Assembly (NCBI GenBank): GCA_002695185.1 | Contig: NZOF01000001.1 | Span: 1 to 17,978, forward strand | Direction of reading: 5' to 3' | Source: Erythrobacter sp. | GTDB taxonomy: Bacteria > Pseudomonadota > Alphaproteobacteria > Sphingomonadales > Sphingomonadaceae | Length of the DNA: 17,978 bases | Shown: piece by piece, positions 1 through 6,647 of the stretch | Layout of the letters: every line of letters begins with the position of its first letter | How positions within the stretch are numbered: the first letter of the stretch is position 1 | Notes under the pieces: model-generated | Told to the model about the DNA's origin: nothing | The model's input: the letters and a program-made list of their open reading frames with translations, nothing else | Databases searched by the model: none | Made by a program: the position numbers and the translations under genes

Positions 1-2
1 CC

Positions 3-137
3 GACGTGCTCGGCCTGACCATCGAAACGGTCAGCCGCCAGCTATCGCGCCTGCGCAGCGCAGGCCTGATCGACACCCCCTCCCGCCGGGAGATCGTTTT
101 GCGGGACAGACGAGAGCTCGAAGAACTGGCGGGCTGA
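3..137 (+). CDS. Crp/Fnr-family transcriptional regulator, C-terminal fragment (5' end outside window)
   Basis: The open frame from base 3 to the TGA at 135-137 gives 44 residues, beginning DVLGLTIETVSRQLSRLR. This is the recognition-helix segment of the Crp/Fnr winged helix-turn-helix. The T-I-E-T-V-S-R form is typical of the FNR/FixK branch, whose members control the switch between aerobic and low-oxygen or nitrogen-oxide metabolism. Only the last part of the DNA-binding domain is present; the sensor domain (and any Fe-S cysteines) lies upstream of the window, so oxygen sensing cannot be judged. The gene ends 43 bases before the tRNA-like repeat at 181 and is best read as host chromosome flanking the element. 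Family assignment is secure; the exact subfamily is inference. Confidence 0.85.
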   Translation, partial: DVLGLTIETVSRQLSRLRSAGLIDTPSRREIVLRDRRELEELAG

Positions 138-180
138 TGACGGCCCGAAAACCAGCGATGCGTTGCGGGATGTAGCCAAT

Positions 181-209
181 GGCGGTGGTGGCAGGGCTTG
201 AATCGAACC
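181..209. repeat. Degenerate att repeat (decayed tRNA-Tyr 3' end), left end of element
   Basis: The segment matches the tRNA-Tyr 3' end at 17894-17923. GGCGGTGGTGG is identical, then one base is missing, then CAGGGCTTGAATCGAACC aligns to CAGGGCTGGATTCGAACC with two mismatches. Homology stops after GAACC, and no complete tRNA is present here. This is what a tRNA fragment displaced by integration looks like once it is free to mutate. A newly formed repeat would be identical, so the insertion is probably old or the crossover lies in the identical 11 bases. Confidence 0.7.
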
Positions 210-261
210 GTCAAAATAACGCTTTGATATCAATCCTGTTCTTGGAACAAATGCAGGCCTT

Positions 262-281
262 CCCCCACACTCTCCCCCACA
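262..281. repeat. Two direct CCCCCACA sites, putative integrase arm sites (left end)
   Basis: CCCCCACA occurs at 262-269 and again at 274-281, a spacing of 12 bases, about 55 bases inside the left att repeat. The second copy continues as ATTTTCG, like the copy at 17709-17716 next to the integrase. The same octamer at both ends of an element is the arrangement expected for arm-type binding sites of a tyrosine recombinase with an N-terminal arm-binding domain. Binding is inferred. Confidence 0.65.
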
Positions 282-413
282 TTTTCGTTCATTTAACGGT
301 GGTTCGGTTCAGCGTTTTGGCCGAGAAGCTGAATAAATGGGCGGTTCGCGGAGCGCCTAATCGCAACATAATAGCACGTTCTGACACTGTCCAATTGCGA
401 GTTCGCGGCCTGG

Positions 414-608
414 TCAGTTCAATGCTCGATGCCGCTCCACCAGCCGGTGCAAACTGGCTGTCGTGATACGCGTTGCCTTGCCGATCTTGACCGTTTCGAG
501 TTCGCCACTTGAGATCAGCTCGTAGAGTTTTGTGCGCCCAATACCGATCATGCGGGCAGCGTCATTGACCCTGACGCAGATCGGCTCGACTGGTCGCTGG
601 TTGCTCAT
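414..608 (-). CDS. Excisionase-family helix-turn-helix DNA-binding protein
   Basis: This 64-residue protein has the HTH_17/excisionase layout: VNDAARMIGIGRTKLYELISSG (residues about 14-35), followed by the wing-like K-I-G-K-A-T-R-I and a short helix. Such proteins bend DNA at att sites to favour excision or act as small regulators of element genes. Its ATG overlaps the stop of the upstream HTH gene by four bases (ATGA), so the two are translationally coupled. It is the last gene before the left end of the element, a common place for a recombination directionality factor. Whether it acts as Xis or as a transcription factor cannot be told from sequence. Confidence 0.82.
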   Translation of the reverse strand: MSNQRPVEPICVRVNDAARMIGIGRTKLYELISSGELETVKIGKATRITTASLHRLVERHRALN

Positions 609-811
609 TCAGCCGGTTCCTCTTCACGATAGTGTACGGGATCGGCGATCCAACGATTTATGGCAGACTCATGCCAGCCAGCGCCATGCACGCTGATCTT
701 CACTTGCGAAGGAAATGTGCCCTCAGCGATTTTGCGATAGATGGTGGAGCGGGAAAGGCCGGTGCGGTCGAGCACGGTCTTCAAGCGGATGATGCGTTCA
801 GTATTGGACAT
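605..811 (-). CDS. AlpA-family phage/element transcriptional regulator
   Basis: This 68-residue protein begins MSNTERIIRLKTVLDRTGLS and continues STIYRKIAEGTFPSQVKI, then a G-W-H-E-S-A-I-N-R-W-I stretch. That order (RLKTVLDRTGLSRSTIYRKI, F-P, W-x-x-x-I-x-x-W) is the signature of the AlpA/Prophage CP4-57 regulator family, which in P4-like elements controls integrase or excision genes. It overlaps the downstream excisionase-like gene by four bases and forms a two-gene operon with it. The region upstream carries several GCGCGAA boxes that could be its operator. There is no strong ribosome site, only a GAG-containing stretch upstream of the ATG. Confidence 0.85.
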   Translation of the reverse strand: MSNTERIIRLKTVLDRTGLSRSTIYRKIAEGTFPSQVKISVHGAGWHESAINRWIADPVHYREEEPAE

Positions 812-1073
812 TGGGCGTTCTCACATTGACATTGGCAGCCCCTCCACCGAACATAATGAGAACTTTTTGGCGCAACGCAAGGGTGAGACCGAATTGGAAT
901 TCGGGCAAATCTTCAACGATTTTCACGATTTGGAACGGCTCTGGACAGTCCGAGACCTTTTCAGACGAACTACTCAACAGCTGTTGGTTCTGAAAATTTT
1001 CGCGCCCAGCGCGAATTCGTGACCCACGCGCGCGAAATTGCGACGGTAAGGACCTATTCCGCTCCAGCGGCAC
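798..1073 (-). CDS. Possible small hypothetical protein (91 codons, weak)
   Basis: An open frame with a GTG start at 1073 ends inside the first codons of the AlpA-type gene (14-base overlap), which would suit an operon. The product has no domain I recognise, is rich in Ser/Arg in its first third, and has no membrane segment. The frame also runs through the GCGCGAA cluster at 999-1036, which looks regulatory. Either this is a real leader gene or simply an open frame across the promoter region of the HTH operon. I favour the second view. Confidence 0.22.
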   Translation of the reverse strand: MPLERNRSLPSQFRARGSRIRAGRENFQNQQLLSSSSEKVSDCPEPFQIVKIVEDLPEFQFGLTLALRQKVLIMFGGGAANVNVRTPNVQY

Positions 1074-1088
1074 CAGAATCTGCGCGAA
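999..1088. promoter_or_regulatory. Cluster of GCGCGAA boxes, candidate operator for the AlpA/excisionase operon
   Basis: TTCGCGC (999-1005) and GCGCGAA (1009-1015) form a perfect inverted repeat with a 3-base spacer. Further direct copies of GCGCGAA follow at 1030-1036 and 1082-1088. The second and third copies are 21 bases apart, about two helical turns. The cluster lies 190-280 bases upstream of the AlpA-type gene. Function as an operator or promoter element is inferred from position and symmetry. Confidence 0.4.
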
Positions 1089-1282
1089 TCGAGTTGAGAA
1101 TGCACTGCTATCCCGATCCTTGCTGATTTCCCCATTTTCATGGGGCGAAAGAATTTCTGCTGTCGAACCTGGCCGCCCGCAATGACTGAAACTGGGCCGG
1201 AAGCGCGATGTCTGCTTTCAATTCCAGTATCTCCACTTGGAACACACTACGGAAATGAGCTTAAAAACGCTGAATTGGATCA
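1089..1282. other. Stretch between the HTH operon and the aminotransferase with no recognisable gene
   Basis: Taken with the weak open frame before it, the region from 812 to 1319 contains no gene I can support. The plus-strand frame starting at 1140 has no family features and runs antisense into the aminotransferase. I see nothing here beyond the GCGCGAA boxes on the left and the hairpin at 1283-1311 on the right. It marks the junction between integration genes and cargo. Confidence 0.4.
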
Positions 1283-1311
1283 GAAGAAAGAACGCAAAAC
1301 TGGCTTTCTTC
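1283..1311 (-). terminator. Possible weak terminator hairpin after the aminotransferase gene
   Basis: GAAGAAAG (1283-1290) and CTTTCTTC (1304-1311) form a perfect 8-bp inverted repeat with a 13-base loop, starting 9 bases past the stop of the minus-strand aminotransferase gene. The stem is AT-rich and the nearest T-run (GTTTTT on the minus strand) lies about 15 bases further on, so termination would be inefficient. Confidence 0.3.
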
Positions 1312-1319
1312 GCTATCGA

Positions 1320-2408
1320 CTAGCTTGCGTTTCCAATCCTCATCACCCAGCCAAAACTATCGGACGCTTCACCGGTTTGAATCGCGATGAGCTTGTCTCG
1401 AGCTGCTTTGGCGACGGGGCCCGCCGATTCTGAACCGATTACAATATTGTACTTGGAGCTCTTTACCCGTCCGACCGAGGTTACAGTTGCCGCAGTCCCG
1501 CAGGCGATAACCTCGACCAAAGCATTTGATCTGACATCTCTCTTTAGATTGGCGATCGAATAGCGATCTTCAATCACCTCGTGCCCCATATCACGAAGCA
1601 AAGAGATCAGGCTATCGCGCGTAATGCCAGCGAGGATTGTCCCGCCGAGTGGCGGTGTAAGTATGCGGCCATCGGCGAAGACAAAGAAGAGGTTCATACC
1701 ACCCAACTCTTCGATCCATTTGCGCTCAACTGCATCAAGGAACATGACCTGGTCATATCCATGACTAAATGCTTCGCCCGTTGGAACGAGACTGGCAGCA
1801 TAGTTGCCGCCACACTTGGCTTCCCCTGTTCCGCCAGGCGCGGCGCGAGTGTAATCCGACACCCAGATGTTGATCGTTGATTCGCCCGATCGGAAATAGT
1901 TTCCTGAAGGACTAGCGATGACAACGAACTTATATTTCGTTGCGGGCCGAACCCCCAGAAACGCCTCGGTCGCGATCATGAACGGTCGAAGGTAGAGTGT
2001 ACCATTGGTTGCTTCCGGCACCCAATTCTTATCGACTTCAACTAGCTCCTGTAGTGACTTGAGAAACAGTTTCTCAGGAATTTCGGGCATCGCCAATCGC
2101 CTCGCCGAGGCATTAAATCGCCGCGCATTCTCCAGAGGCCGAAACAAGGCGATACCGCCATCAGAATGTCTGTAAGCCTTCAGCCCTTCAAATATCTCCT
2201 GCGCGTAGTGCAAGACACCAGCTGCAGGATCGATCAAGAGCGGCTGTCGAGGGCCAACGATCGCTGAGTGCCATCCTCCATTGTTCGCATCATACTCGAT
2301 TACGACCATGTGATCGGTGAATTGGCTGCCGAAGCCGGGGCGGGATATCGCCTCAGCAATTGAGTCACACCGTGTTGGATTCCGGTGTGACAAGCGGATG
2401 AATTTCAT
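1320..2408 (-). CDS. ilvE: Branched-chain amino acid aminotransferase, PLP fold-type IV (BCAT type II-like)
   Basis: Transfers the amino group between Leu/Ile/Val (or similar hydrophobic amino acids) and 2-oxoglutarate in the cytoplasm. Visible features, numbered from the upstream TTG: HYAQEIFEGLKAYR at 74-87, the PLP lysine K205 in GEAKCGGNYAAS, EELGGMN at 240-246, the phosphate-binding L-G-G-T-I-L-A-G-I-T-R-D-S at 261-273, and CGTAA at 310-314. The length fits the family's long (type II) branch. The start is uncertain: ATG at 2408 (362 residues) or an in-frame TTG at 2429 (369 residues); neither has a clear ribosome site. The gene lies behind a terminator that separates it from the receptor operon, so it probably has its own promoter. 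A second BCAT on a mobile element suggests a catabolic rather than housekeeping role (inference). Confidence 0.9.
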   Translation of the reverse strand: MKFIRLSHRNPTRCDSIAEAISRPGFGSQFTDHMVVIEYDANNGGWHSAIVGPRQPLLIDPAAGVLHYAQEIFEGLKAYRHSDGGIALFRPLENARRFNASARRLAMPEIPEKLFLKSLQELVEVDKNWVPEATNGTLYLRPFMIATEAFLGVRPATKYKFVVIASPSGNYFRSGESTINIWVSDYTRAAPGGTGEAKCGGNYAASLVPTGEAFSHGYDQVMFLDAVERKWIEELGGMNLFFVFADGRILTPPLGGTILAGITRDSLISLLRDMGHEVIEDRYSIANLKRDVRSNALVEVIACGTAATVTSVGRVKSSKYNIVIGSESAGPVAKAARDKLIAIQTGEASDSFGWVMRIGNAS

Positions 2409-2442
2409 GGCGGAATCCGTTGTGATCAAATGGGGCTTTCTA

Positions 2443-2458
2443 AGAACGCTATGGTTCT
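2443..2458. promoter_or_regulatory. Inverted repeat AGAAC-N6-GTTCT upstream of the aminotransferase
   Basis: AGAAC (2443-2447) and GTTCT (2454-2458) are perfect 5-base arms with a 6-base spacer, 14 bases before the TTG and 35 bases before the ATG candidate starts. The spacing fits binding of a dimeric regulator. No gene in the window is an obvious partner, and a chance match of this size is possible. Confidence 0.25.
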
Positions 2459-2529
2459 CGTCGTTTGCTGCGGGTGAGCATCGGAGCTATGCCCAGCAGG
2501 GTCGGTAATGGGATTTTGTACAAAGGAAA

Positions 2530-2558
2530 TTGGGGTGTGGACTCCGCCCACACCCCAA
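2530..2558 (-). terminator. Strong terminator hairpin after the TonB-dependent receptor gene
   Basis: TTGGGGTGTGG (2530-2540) and CCACACCCCAA (2548-2558) form a perfect 11-bp GC-rich stem with a 7-base loop. Read on the minus strand it is followed by ATTTCCTTTG, a broken T-rich tract. It lies 59 bases beyond the receptor stop codon and would end the hyuA-to-receptor transcript before the aminotransferase. Confidence 0.75.
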
Positions 2559-2617
2559 CCTCGCTGCGTGAACTTAGGCCGATCTGACTGCAGAAAGCTA
2601 ACGCGTTGGGCTCGGGC

Positions 2618-4783
2618 CTACATCTCGTATGACAGGCTCACGCCGAATGTCCGTGGCGGGCCGAAATGCGAGGTCCAACCTACACTCGTGTTGAGCGCTT
2701 GAGTGCGGTACAGTTTGTCGAAGATATTCTTGGCCCACACTGCCAGTCGCCAATTTTCATTGAAGGAGAAGCCGACTTCTGCATTGCCAACGAAATACCC
2801 GCCTTCAATCGCTTCATCCGGTGCACGAACAACGTCGAAACGCGTCTTGCTCTGATATTTTCCTGAAAGCGTAATATCCGCCGCCATATCGTCAGATAGG
2901 TTCCACTCGTAACGAGCAAGGCCATTGAGGGTGAGCTCTGGCGAATTGGGCAAAACACTGCCCTCAGCCACGCCTGCGACGATCGAACGGGTTACCTTTG
3001 TATCTATCGCACCAATGCCGAATTTCAGGTCGAGACCATCTGTTGGTCGCCACCAAATGTCTGCTTCCGCGCCGTTGACCCGAGCATCACCTACGTTGGC
3101 GATACCAAACAGCACACCCACCGGTGAGTCGAACAATGGACCGTAGATCTGCAGGTCGCTGTAGTCATAGTGAAAGACAGCGGCATTGAACTGAATGTTC
3201 GGTGCGATCCGGCTCTTGATACCCAATTCGTATGCAGTGAGCTTCTCGTCATCGAAAGGCTGTAGGGCGGCGGGGTCAAATGTCAGCTGGCCCTGGAAAC
3301 CTCCGGATTTGAAGCCACGGCTGATGCTGCCATACAGCAATGTGCGGTCAGCCAGCTGAATGTTCAAACCAATCTTGCCTGAGACGTTAGAGGTCGAGAA
3401 TTCATTGGCGACCGGTGCAAACACATCGGAGCATACCCCGGCAGCACAGAGGAAAGTCGTGGCCTGATCGAAGTCTTTGCTTTCTTCGGTATAGCGAAGC
3501 CCGCCAATCAACGTGACTTGAGGAGCCAGCTCAACTTCGGCGTGACCAAATGCCGCATATGCATCTGTCTCTTGACGATATGAGTTACCGATAATTTCCA
3601 GACCGGCCAGCCCGAACAATGGCAGCAGGTCAGGCGAGAAAAATTCATCGCGAGTAAGCACTTCGTCATTCGAGAAGTAACCGCCGAAAATTAGTTCCAA
3701 TCCATCGCCGCTGTAGGCAATCCGGAGCTCTTGCGAGTACTGATCGATCTCGTTGTCGTATGTACTATCGAGATAGCTGAGAGAAGTGCCGTCAGTATCC
3801 TCACGGTGCAAACGGCTAAAGTGCTCGTAGGCGCTGATCGAAGTGAGCGTAACGTCAGGCGCGATTTCCCAATTTGCGGTGAGAGATACGCCAGAAGAGC
3901 GCAGCTTCATTCGAGGATCGTTGCCAGCGCCAGCAGTCCGTGGCTCGCTAGCGAATGCGTCTTCCTCGGTGGTCAGAATGTTATCTGCTTTGTAAAGCAG
4001 TACATCGGAGTTGTTGTAGCCGTAGTGAGCGCTGAGCAGGAAATTGAGACTATCGCTCGCCTGCCAATCCAGTTGAAGCCGACCATTCATACGATCGGTG
4101 TCGCCCACGCTCCCACCAGTAACATAATTGGTCTGCCAGCCAGAGCTTTGCTGGACGGTCTCCAAGGCAAGCCTTGCAGAGATAGAATCGCCGATCGGGC
4201 CGCCAATCGCTCCTTCAGCGTTAAAGCTGTTGTACCGGCCATATCCAACCGACAGACTGGCTTCAGCGACATCGGACGGCTTGCGGCTGATGATGTTGAT
4301 CGCACCAGCGTTGGTATTGCGGCCGTAGAGATCGCCCTGTGGACCTTTGAGGACCTCGACGCGGTCGACATCGAAAAGTCCAAAAGACAGCATCGCGGGC
4401 GATACAAGATAGACATTATCGACATAGACCCCGGCAGCCGGGTTGTTGTTCACGGCATAGTCGTTGAGGCCAATGCCGCGGATGCTGACATTCACGATAC
4501 TGTTCGCAAGCACATTCTTGATCTGAACATTTGGCGTAATCCCGGCGAGATCGACGAGAGATTCAGTACCAGCTGCCTTCAGATCTTCGCCCGTCAAGAC
4601 ATTGATCGTGACGCCTACATCGTCGAGCCGCTGCGAACGCTTCTGAGCGGTCACAACGATCTCGTCGATCACGGGGCCTGTCGCGCCCTGATCCGCATCC
4701 TGGGCCAGCGCCGGAGCTGCACAAGCAATCCCGGCAGCCAGCATTGAGTATCGGCTTACGCCACGCATCAGTTGATTGAACAT
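2618..4783 (-). CDS. TonB-dependent outer-membrane receptor
   Basis: A 721-residue ligand-gated beta-barrel that uses TonB/ExbBD energy to import a substrate across the outer membrane. Visible features: a signal peptide with cleavage after ALA at residue 27, a TonB box IDEIVVTAQ at 39-47, a plug domain (about 50-170) with GVYVDNVYL, D-R-V-E-V-L-K-G-P-Q-G and LYGRNTNAGAINIISRKP, and a barrel with many alternating aromatic strands ending FGVSLSYEM. The last residue is Met instead of the usual aromatic. Ribosome site AGGGAGGAA sits 3 bases before the ATG. The gene follows the racemase after only 17 bases and precedes a terminator, so it is the last gene of the operon. In sphingomonads such receptors are often paired with a catabolic cluster. 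The operon context points to a cyclic amide or peptide-like ligand, not siderophores, but this is inference. Confidence 0.95.
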   Translation of the reverse strand: MFNQLMRGVSRYSMLAAGIACAAPALAQDADQGATGPVIDEIVVTAQKRSQRLDDVGVTINVLTGEDLKAAGTESLVDLAGITPNVQIKNVLANSIVNVSIRGIGLNDYAVNNNPAAGVYVDNVYLVSPAMLSFGLFDVDRVEVLKGPQGDLYGRNTNAGAINIISRKPSDVAEASLSVGYGRYNSFNAEGAIGGPIGDSISARLALETVQQSSGWQTNYVTGGSVGDTDRMNGRLQLDWQASDSLNFLLSAHYGYNNSDVLLYKADNILTTEEDAFASEPRTAGAGNDPRMKLRSSGVSLTANWEIAPDVTLTSISAYEHFSRLHREDTDGTSLSYLDSTYDNEIDQYSQELRIAYSGDGLELIFGGYFSNDEVLTRDEFFSPDLLPLFGLAGLEIIGNSYRQETDAYAAFGHAEVELAPQVTLIGGLRYTEESKDFDQATTFLCAAGVCSDVFAPVANEFSTSNVSGKIGLNIQLADRTLLYGSISRGFKSGGFQGQLTFDPAALQPFDDEKLTAYELGIKSRIAPNIQFNAAVFHYDYSDLQIYGPLFDSPVGVLFGIANVGDARVNGAEADIWWRPTDGLDLKFGIGAIDTKVTRSIVAGVAEGSVLPNSPELTLNGLARYEWNLSDDMAADITLSGKYQSKTRFDVVRAPDEAIEGGYFVGNAEVGFSFNENWRLAVWAKNIFDKLYRTQALNTSVGWTSHFGPPRTFGVSLSYEM

Positions 4784-4800
4784 TTGTTCCTCCCTCGAAC

Positions 4801-5535
4801 CTAGATTGAAATGTCTGGAAAGCCGGCCAATTCCTTGGCTCGCGGCAATGCATATGTGCGCTTGCTATGAGTCAGTCCCGCACGAACGATTCCCGCTGCC
4901 ATGCAAACGGCTGTTGGAATGGGGTCGATGACTGGAAGTTCGATGCCCTTGGCCTTGAGCGCCTGTGAAATGGATTGGGCGCAACCAAGAAAGCCAGTGC
5001 ACCCAAGGACAATCGCCTGAGCACCATCTTCTTCAACCGCTGCAATCGATGCCTCGGCCAATTCGGAGAATAGCCGGTCAGGTGCCGCCTCAAGCTCCAA
5101 AACAGGAATGTTGATGACGCGGACCGATGCAAGCTTGTCCTTGACCGCGTAGACTTTGGCCAAATTCTCCAGCATCGGAACCACGGAATCCAACACTGTT
5201 ACGACGCTAAATCTGTGTCCCAGCATGGCACCAAGGTGCATCGCCATTTCGGACGGGCCGATAACAGGAATCGAGACCACTTCACGGACTGGCTTCATTC
5301 CCGGATCGCCCATGCAATCGATTATGATCGCATCCGCTCCTTCGCGTTCTGCCTTGATGGCTTCTGCAATGATGCCAGGCACAGAAAGCGCTTCGTCGAA
5401 CTCGCTCTCGATCGATGCAGGCCCCGTCTTGATCAACGACTGCGTAATTTCGAGCTCATCGCTCATTAGTGAGGCCACGTCGTCAAGCGTTCGGATGCCC
5501 TCGGTTATTACCGGTGTGATAAGGTGAATGCGCAT
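4801..5535 (-). CDS. Asp/Glu/hydantoin racemase family protein
   Basis: A 244-residue cytoplasmic enzyme of the cofactor-independent two-cysteine racemase fold. The two catalytic cysteines are placed as expected: C74 in IIDCMGDPG and C179 in VLGCTGFLG, each at the end of a hydrophobic strand. Family members epimerize 5-substituted hydantoins, aspartate or glutamate, or isomerize maleate. Next to a HyuA-like gene, a hydantoin-racemase role is most natural, since the ring-opening enzyme would act on one enantiomer only. The ATG overlaps the DUF917 stop codon by one base (TAATG), and the receptor gene follows after 17 bases. The substrate is not determined by sequence. Confidence 0.85.
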   Translation of the reverse strand: MRIHLITPVITEGIRTLDDVASLMSDELEITQSLIKTGPASIESEFDEALSVPGIIAEAIKAEREGADAIIIDCMGDPGMKPVREVVSIPVIGPSEMAMHLGAMLGHRFSVVTVLDSVVPMLENLAKVYAVKDKLASVRVINIPVLELEAAPDRLFSELAEASIAAVEEDGAQAIVLGCTGFLGCAQSISQALKAKGIELPVIDPIPTAVCMAAGIVRAGLTHSKRTYALPRAKELAGFPDISI

Positions 5536-6647
5536 TACAGGAGGTCCTCGATCAAGTTGGCGATGGGCGTGGCGGGATCATTGAGACCGAAGCACTGAGG
5601 CCCAACAACCTTCAGTGCTCGCTCGGTTCGAAGCATGGGCGGCGCACTACAGCCGACGACTGCAACACGCTGGCCATAGGCAAGTCGTTCAGTTGGAATT
5701 GCATGGCCTGTCTCGGCATCAACGATGGTCACCAGATCAGGCACGACGCACCGCAACTTGCCATCAACGTGCACGACGAGATTCTCGTTCTGGAATTGCA
5801 GCTGTGCTTCGCTTGTACCGTTAAGCTGCCTGATCGTACAGGTCCCGAAGACCCAACCCTTGCTCGTGTCACGCTCAAGCCCAGTAATTTTTCCGCTGAA
5901 TATGACCGCTGCATCACGATAATAGTCATGGTCGCGCAATGCCTTGATCAACCGATCGAGCGGATGGTCAATCCAACCTTTTCCGGAAACAGCCTCGCCT
6001 ATCTCAACGGCACCGGAGAGCGTTTTTGGAATTACAGCGCGTCGTGCTTCGGTACCCGTCATTGGGTAGCAAGACATGCAGACGCTAGCGCCCATTGCGG
6101 CCACCACAGGACGGGCAAGTTCTTCAGCCTTCAATCCCGAATTTGTCTGGTAAAGCACCGAGTTTCCGTGCTCGTCTGCAATGGTCATGGGAGAGGTCGC
6201 CACCCCCTCAATATTGAAGCTGGTCATCTGCAACTGCGGAAAGGCGCGCCCCATTCCGTCGCCATCGACTATCGGCAGCCCACGCATCGCCGCATAGGCG
6301 ACCGGCATCATTGAATTGCAACCACCAATCTCTGCAGAGATAATTGCGGTGGCTTCGCGTGAAAGGTATTTTTCCAGAGCGCGAACCGCCCTGTCCTGAT
6401 CCTCTATCGAATAGAGCTTTTCGATCATGACTGTAGGCGCCCCCATGGCGGCTGCTACAAAGACGCTGTCCTCATCCTTCAGGTCATCGACAGCGATCAC
6501 AGGGACCGGACCATGCCTGGCAATGGCTTCACGACAAAGCAGGGACCCAAGGTAAGGGTCACCGCCGCCGCCAGTACCAAGAAAGGAAGAGCCAATTGCG
6601 AGTTGCTCAATGTTGTCGAGATTTATTTCGCTAACCATCGGCCTCAT
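5535..6647 (-). CDS. DUF917 family protein (S-methyl-thiohydantoin desulfurase-like), HyuA partner
   Basis: A 370-residue protein whose N-terminus carries the glycine-rich block FLGTGGGGDPYLG (about residues 22-34), followed by EIGGCNSMMPVAYAAMRGLP, DGDGMGRAFPQLQM and the SCYPMTG region. This matches the DUF917 family, known from memory as the S-Me-THD domain and often found next to, or fused with, hydantoinase/oxoprolinase A domains. Several cysteines (in GGCNS, CMSCYP, GTC, RCVV, GCSAPP) could bind metal or substrate. The chosen ATG overlaps the hyuA TGA by four bases; a second ATG three codons later (6638) is also possible. HyuA and this protein probably form one ATP-dependent complex acting on a cyclic amide or thiohydantoin; the actual reaction is unknown. 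Confidence 0.85.
   Translation of the reverse strand: MRPMVSEINLDNIEQLAIGSSFLGTGGGGDPYLGSLLCREAIARHGPVPVIAVDDLKDEDSVFVAAAMGAPTVMIEKLYSIEDQDRAVRALEKYLSREATAIISAEIGGCNSMMPVAYAAMRGLPIVDGDGMGRAFPQLQMTSFNIEGVATSPMTIADEHGNSVLYQTNSGLKAEELARPVVAAMGASVCMSCYPMTGTEARRAVIPKTLSGAVEIGEAVSGKGWIDHPLDRLIKALRDHDYYRDAAVIFSGKITGLERDTSKGWVFGTCTIRQLNGTSEAQLQFQNENLVVHVDGKLRCVVPDLVTIVDAETGHAIPTERLAYGQRVAVVGCSAPPMLRTERALKVVGPQCFGLNDPATPIANLIEDLL

Noticed and set aside
262..281. Short repeats considered as a CRISPR fragment
   Set aside because: Only an octamer repeats, spacing is 11-12 bases, and copies occur in both orientations; no array or cas gene is present.
414..811. The two small HTH genes considered as a toxin-antitoxin pair
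   Set aside because: Both are DNA-binding proteins of the AlpA/excisionase type; neither resembles a toxin.
1140..1433. 97-codon plus-strand frame before the aminotransferase
   Set aside because: Runs antisense into the aminotransferase C-terminus and has no recognisable features.
3731..4747. 338-codon plus-strand open frame inside the receptor gene
   Set aside because: It is antisense to a receptor with signal peptide, TonB box and plug motifs; its product has no family features.
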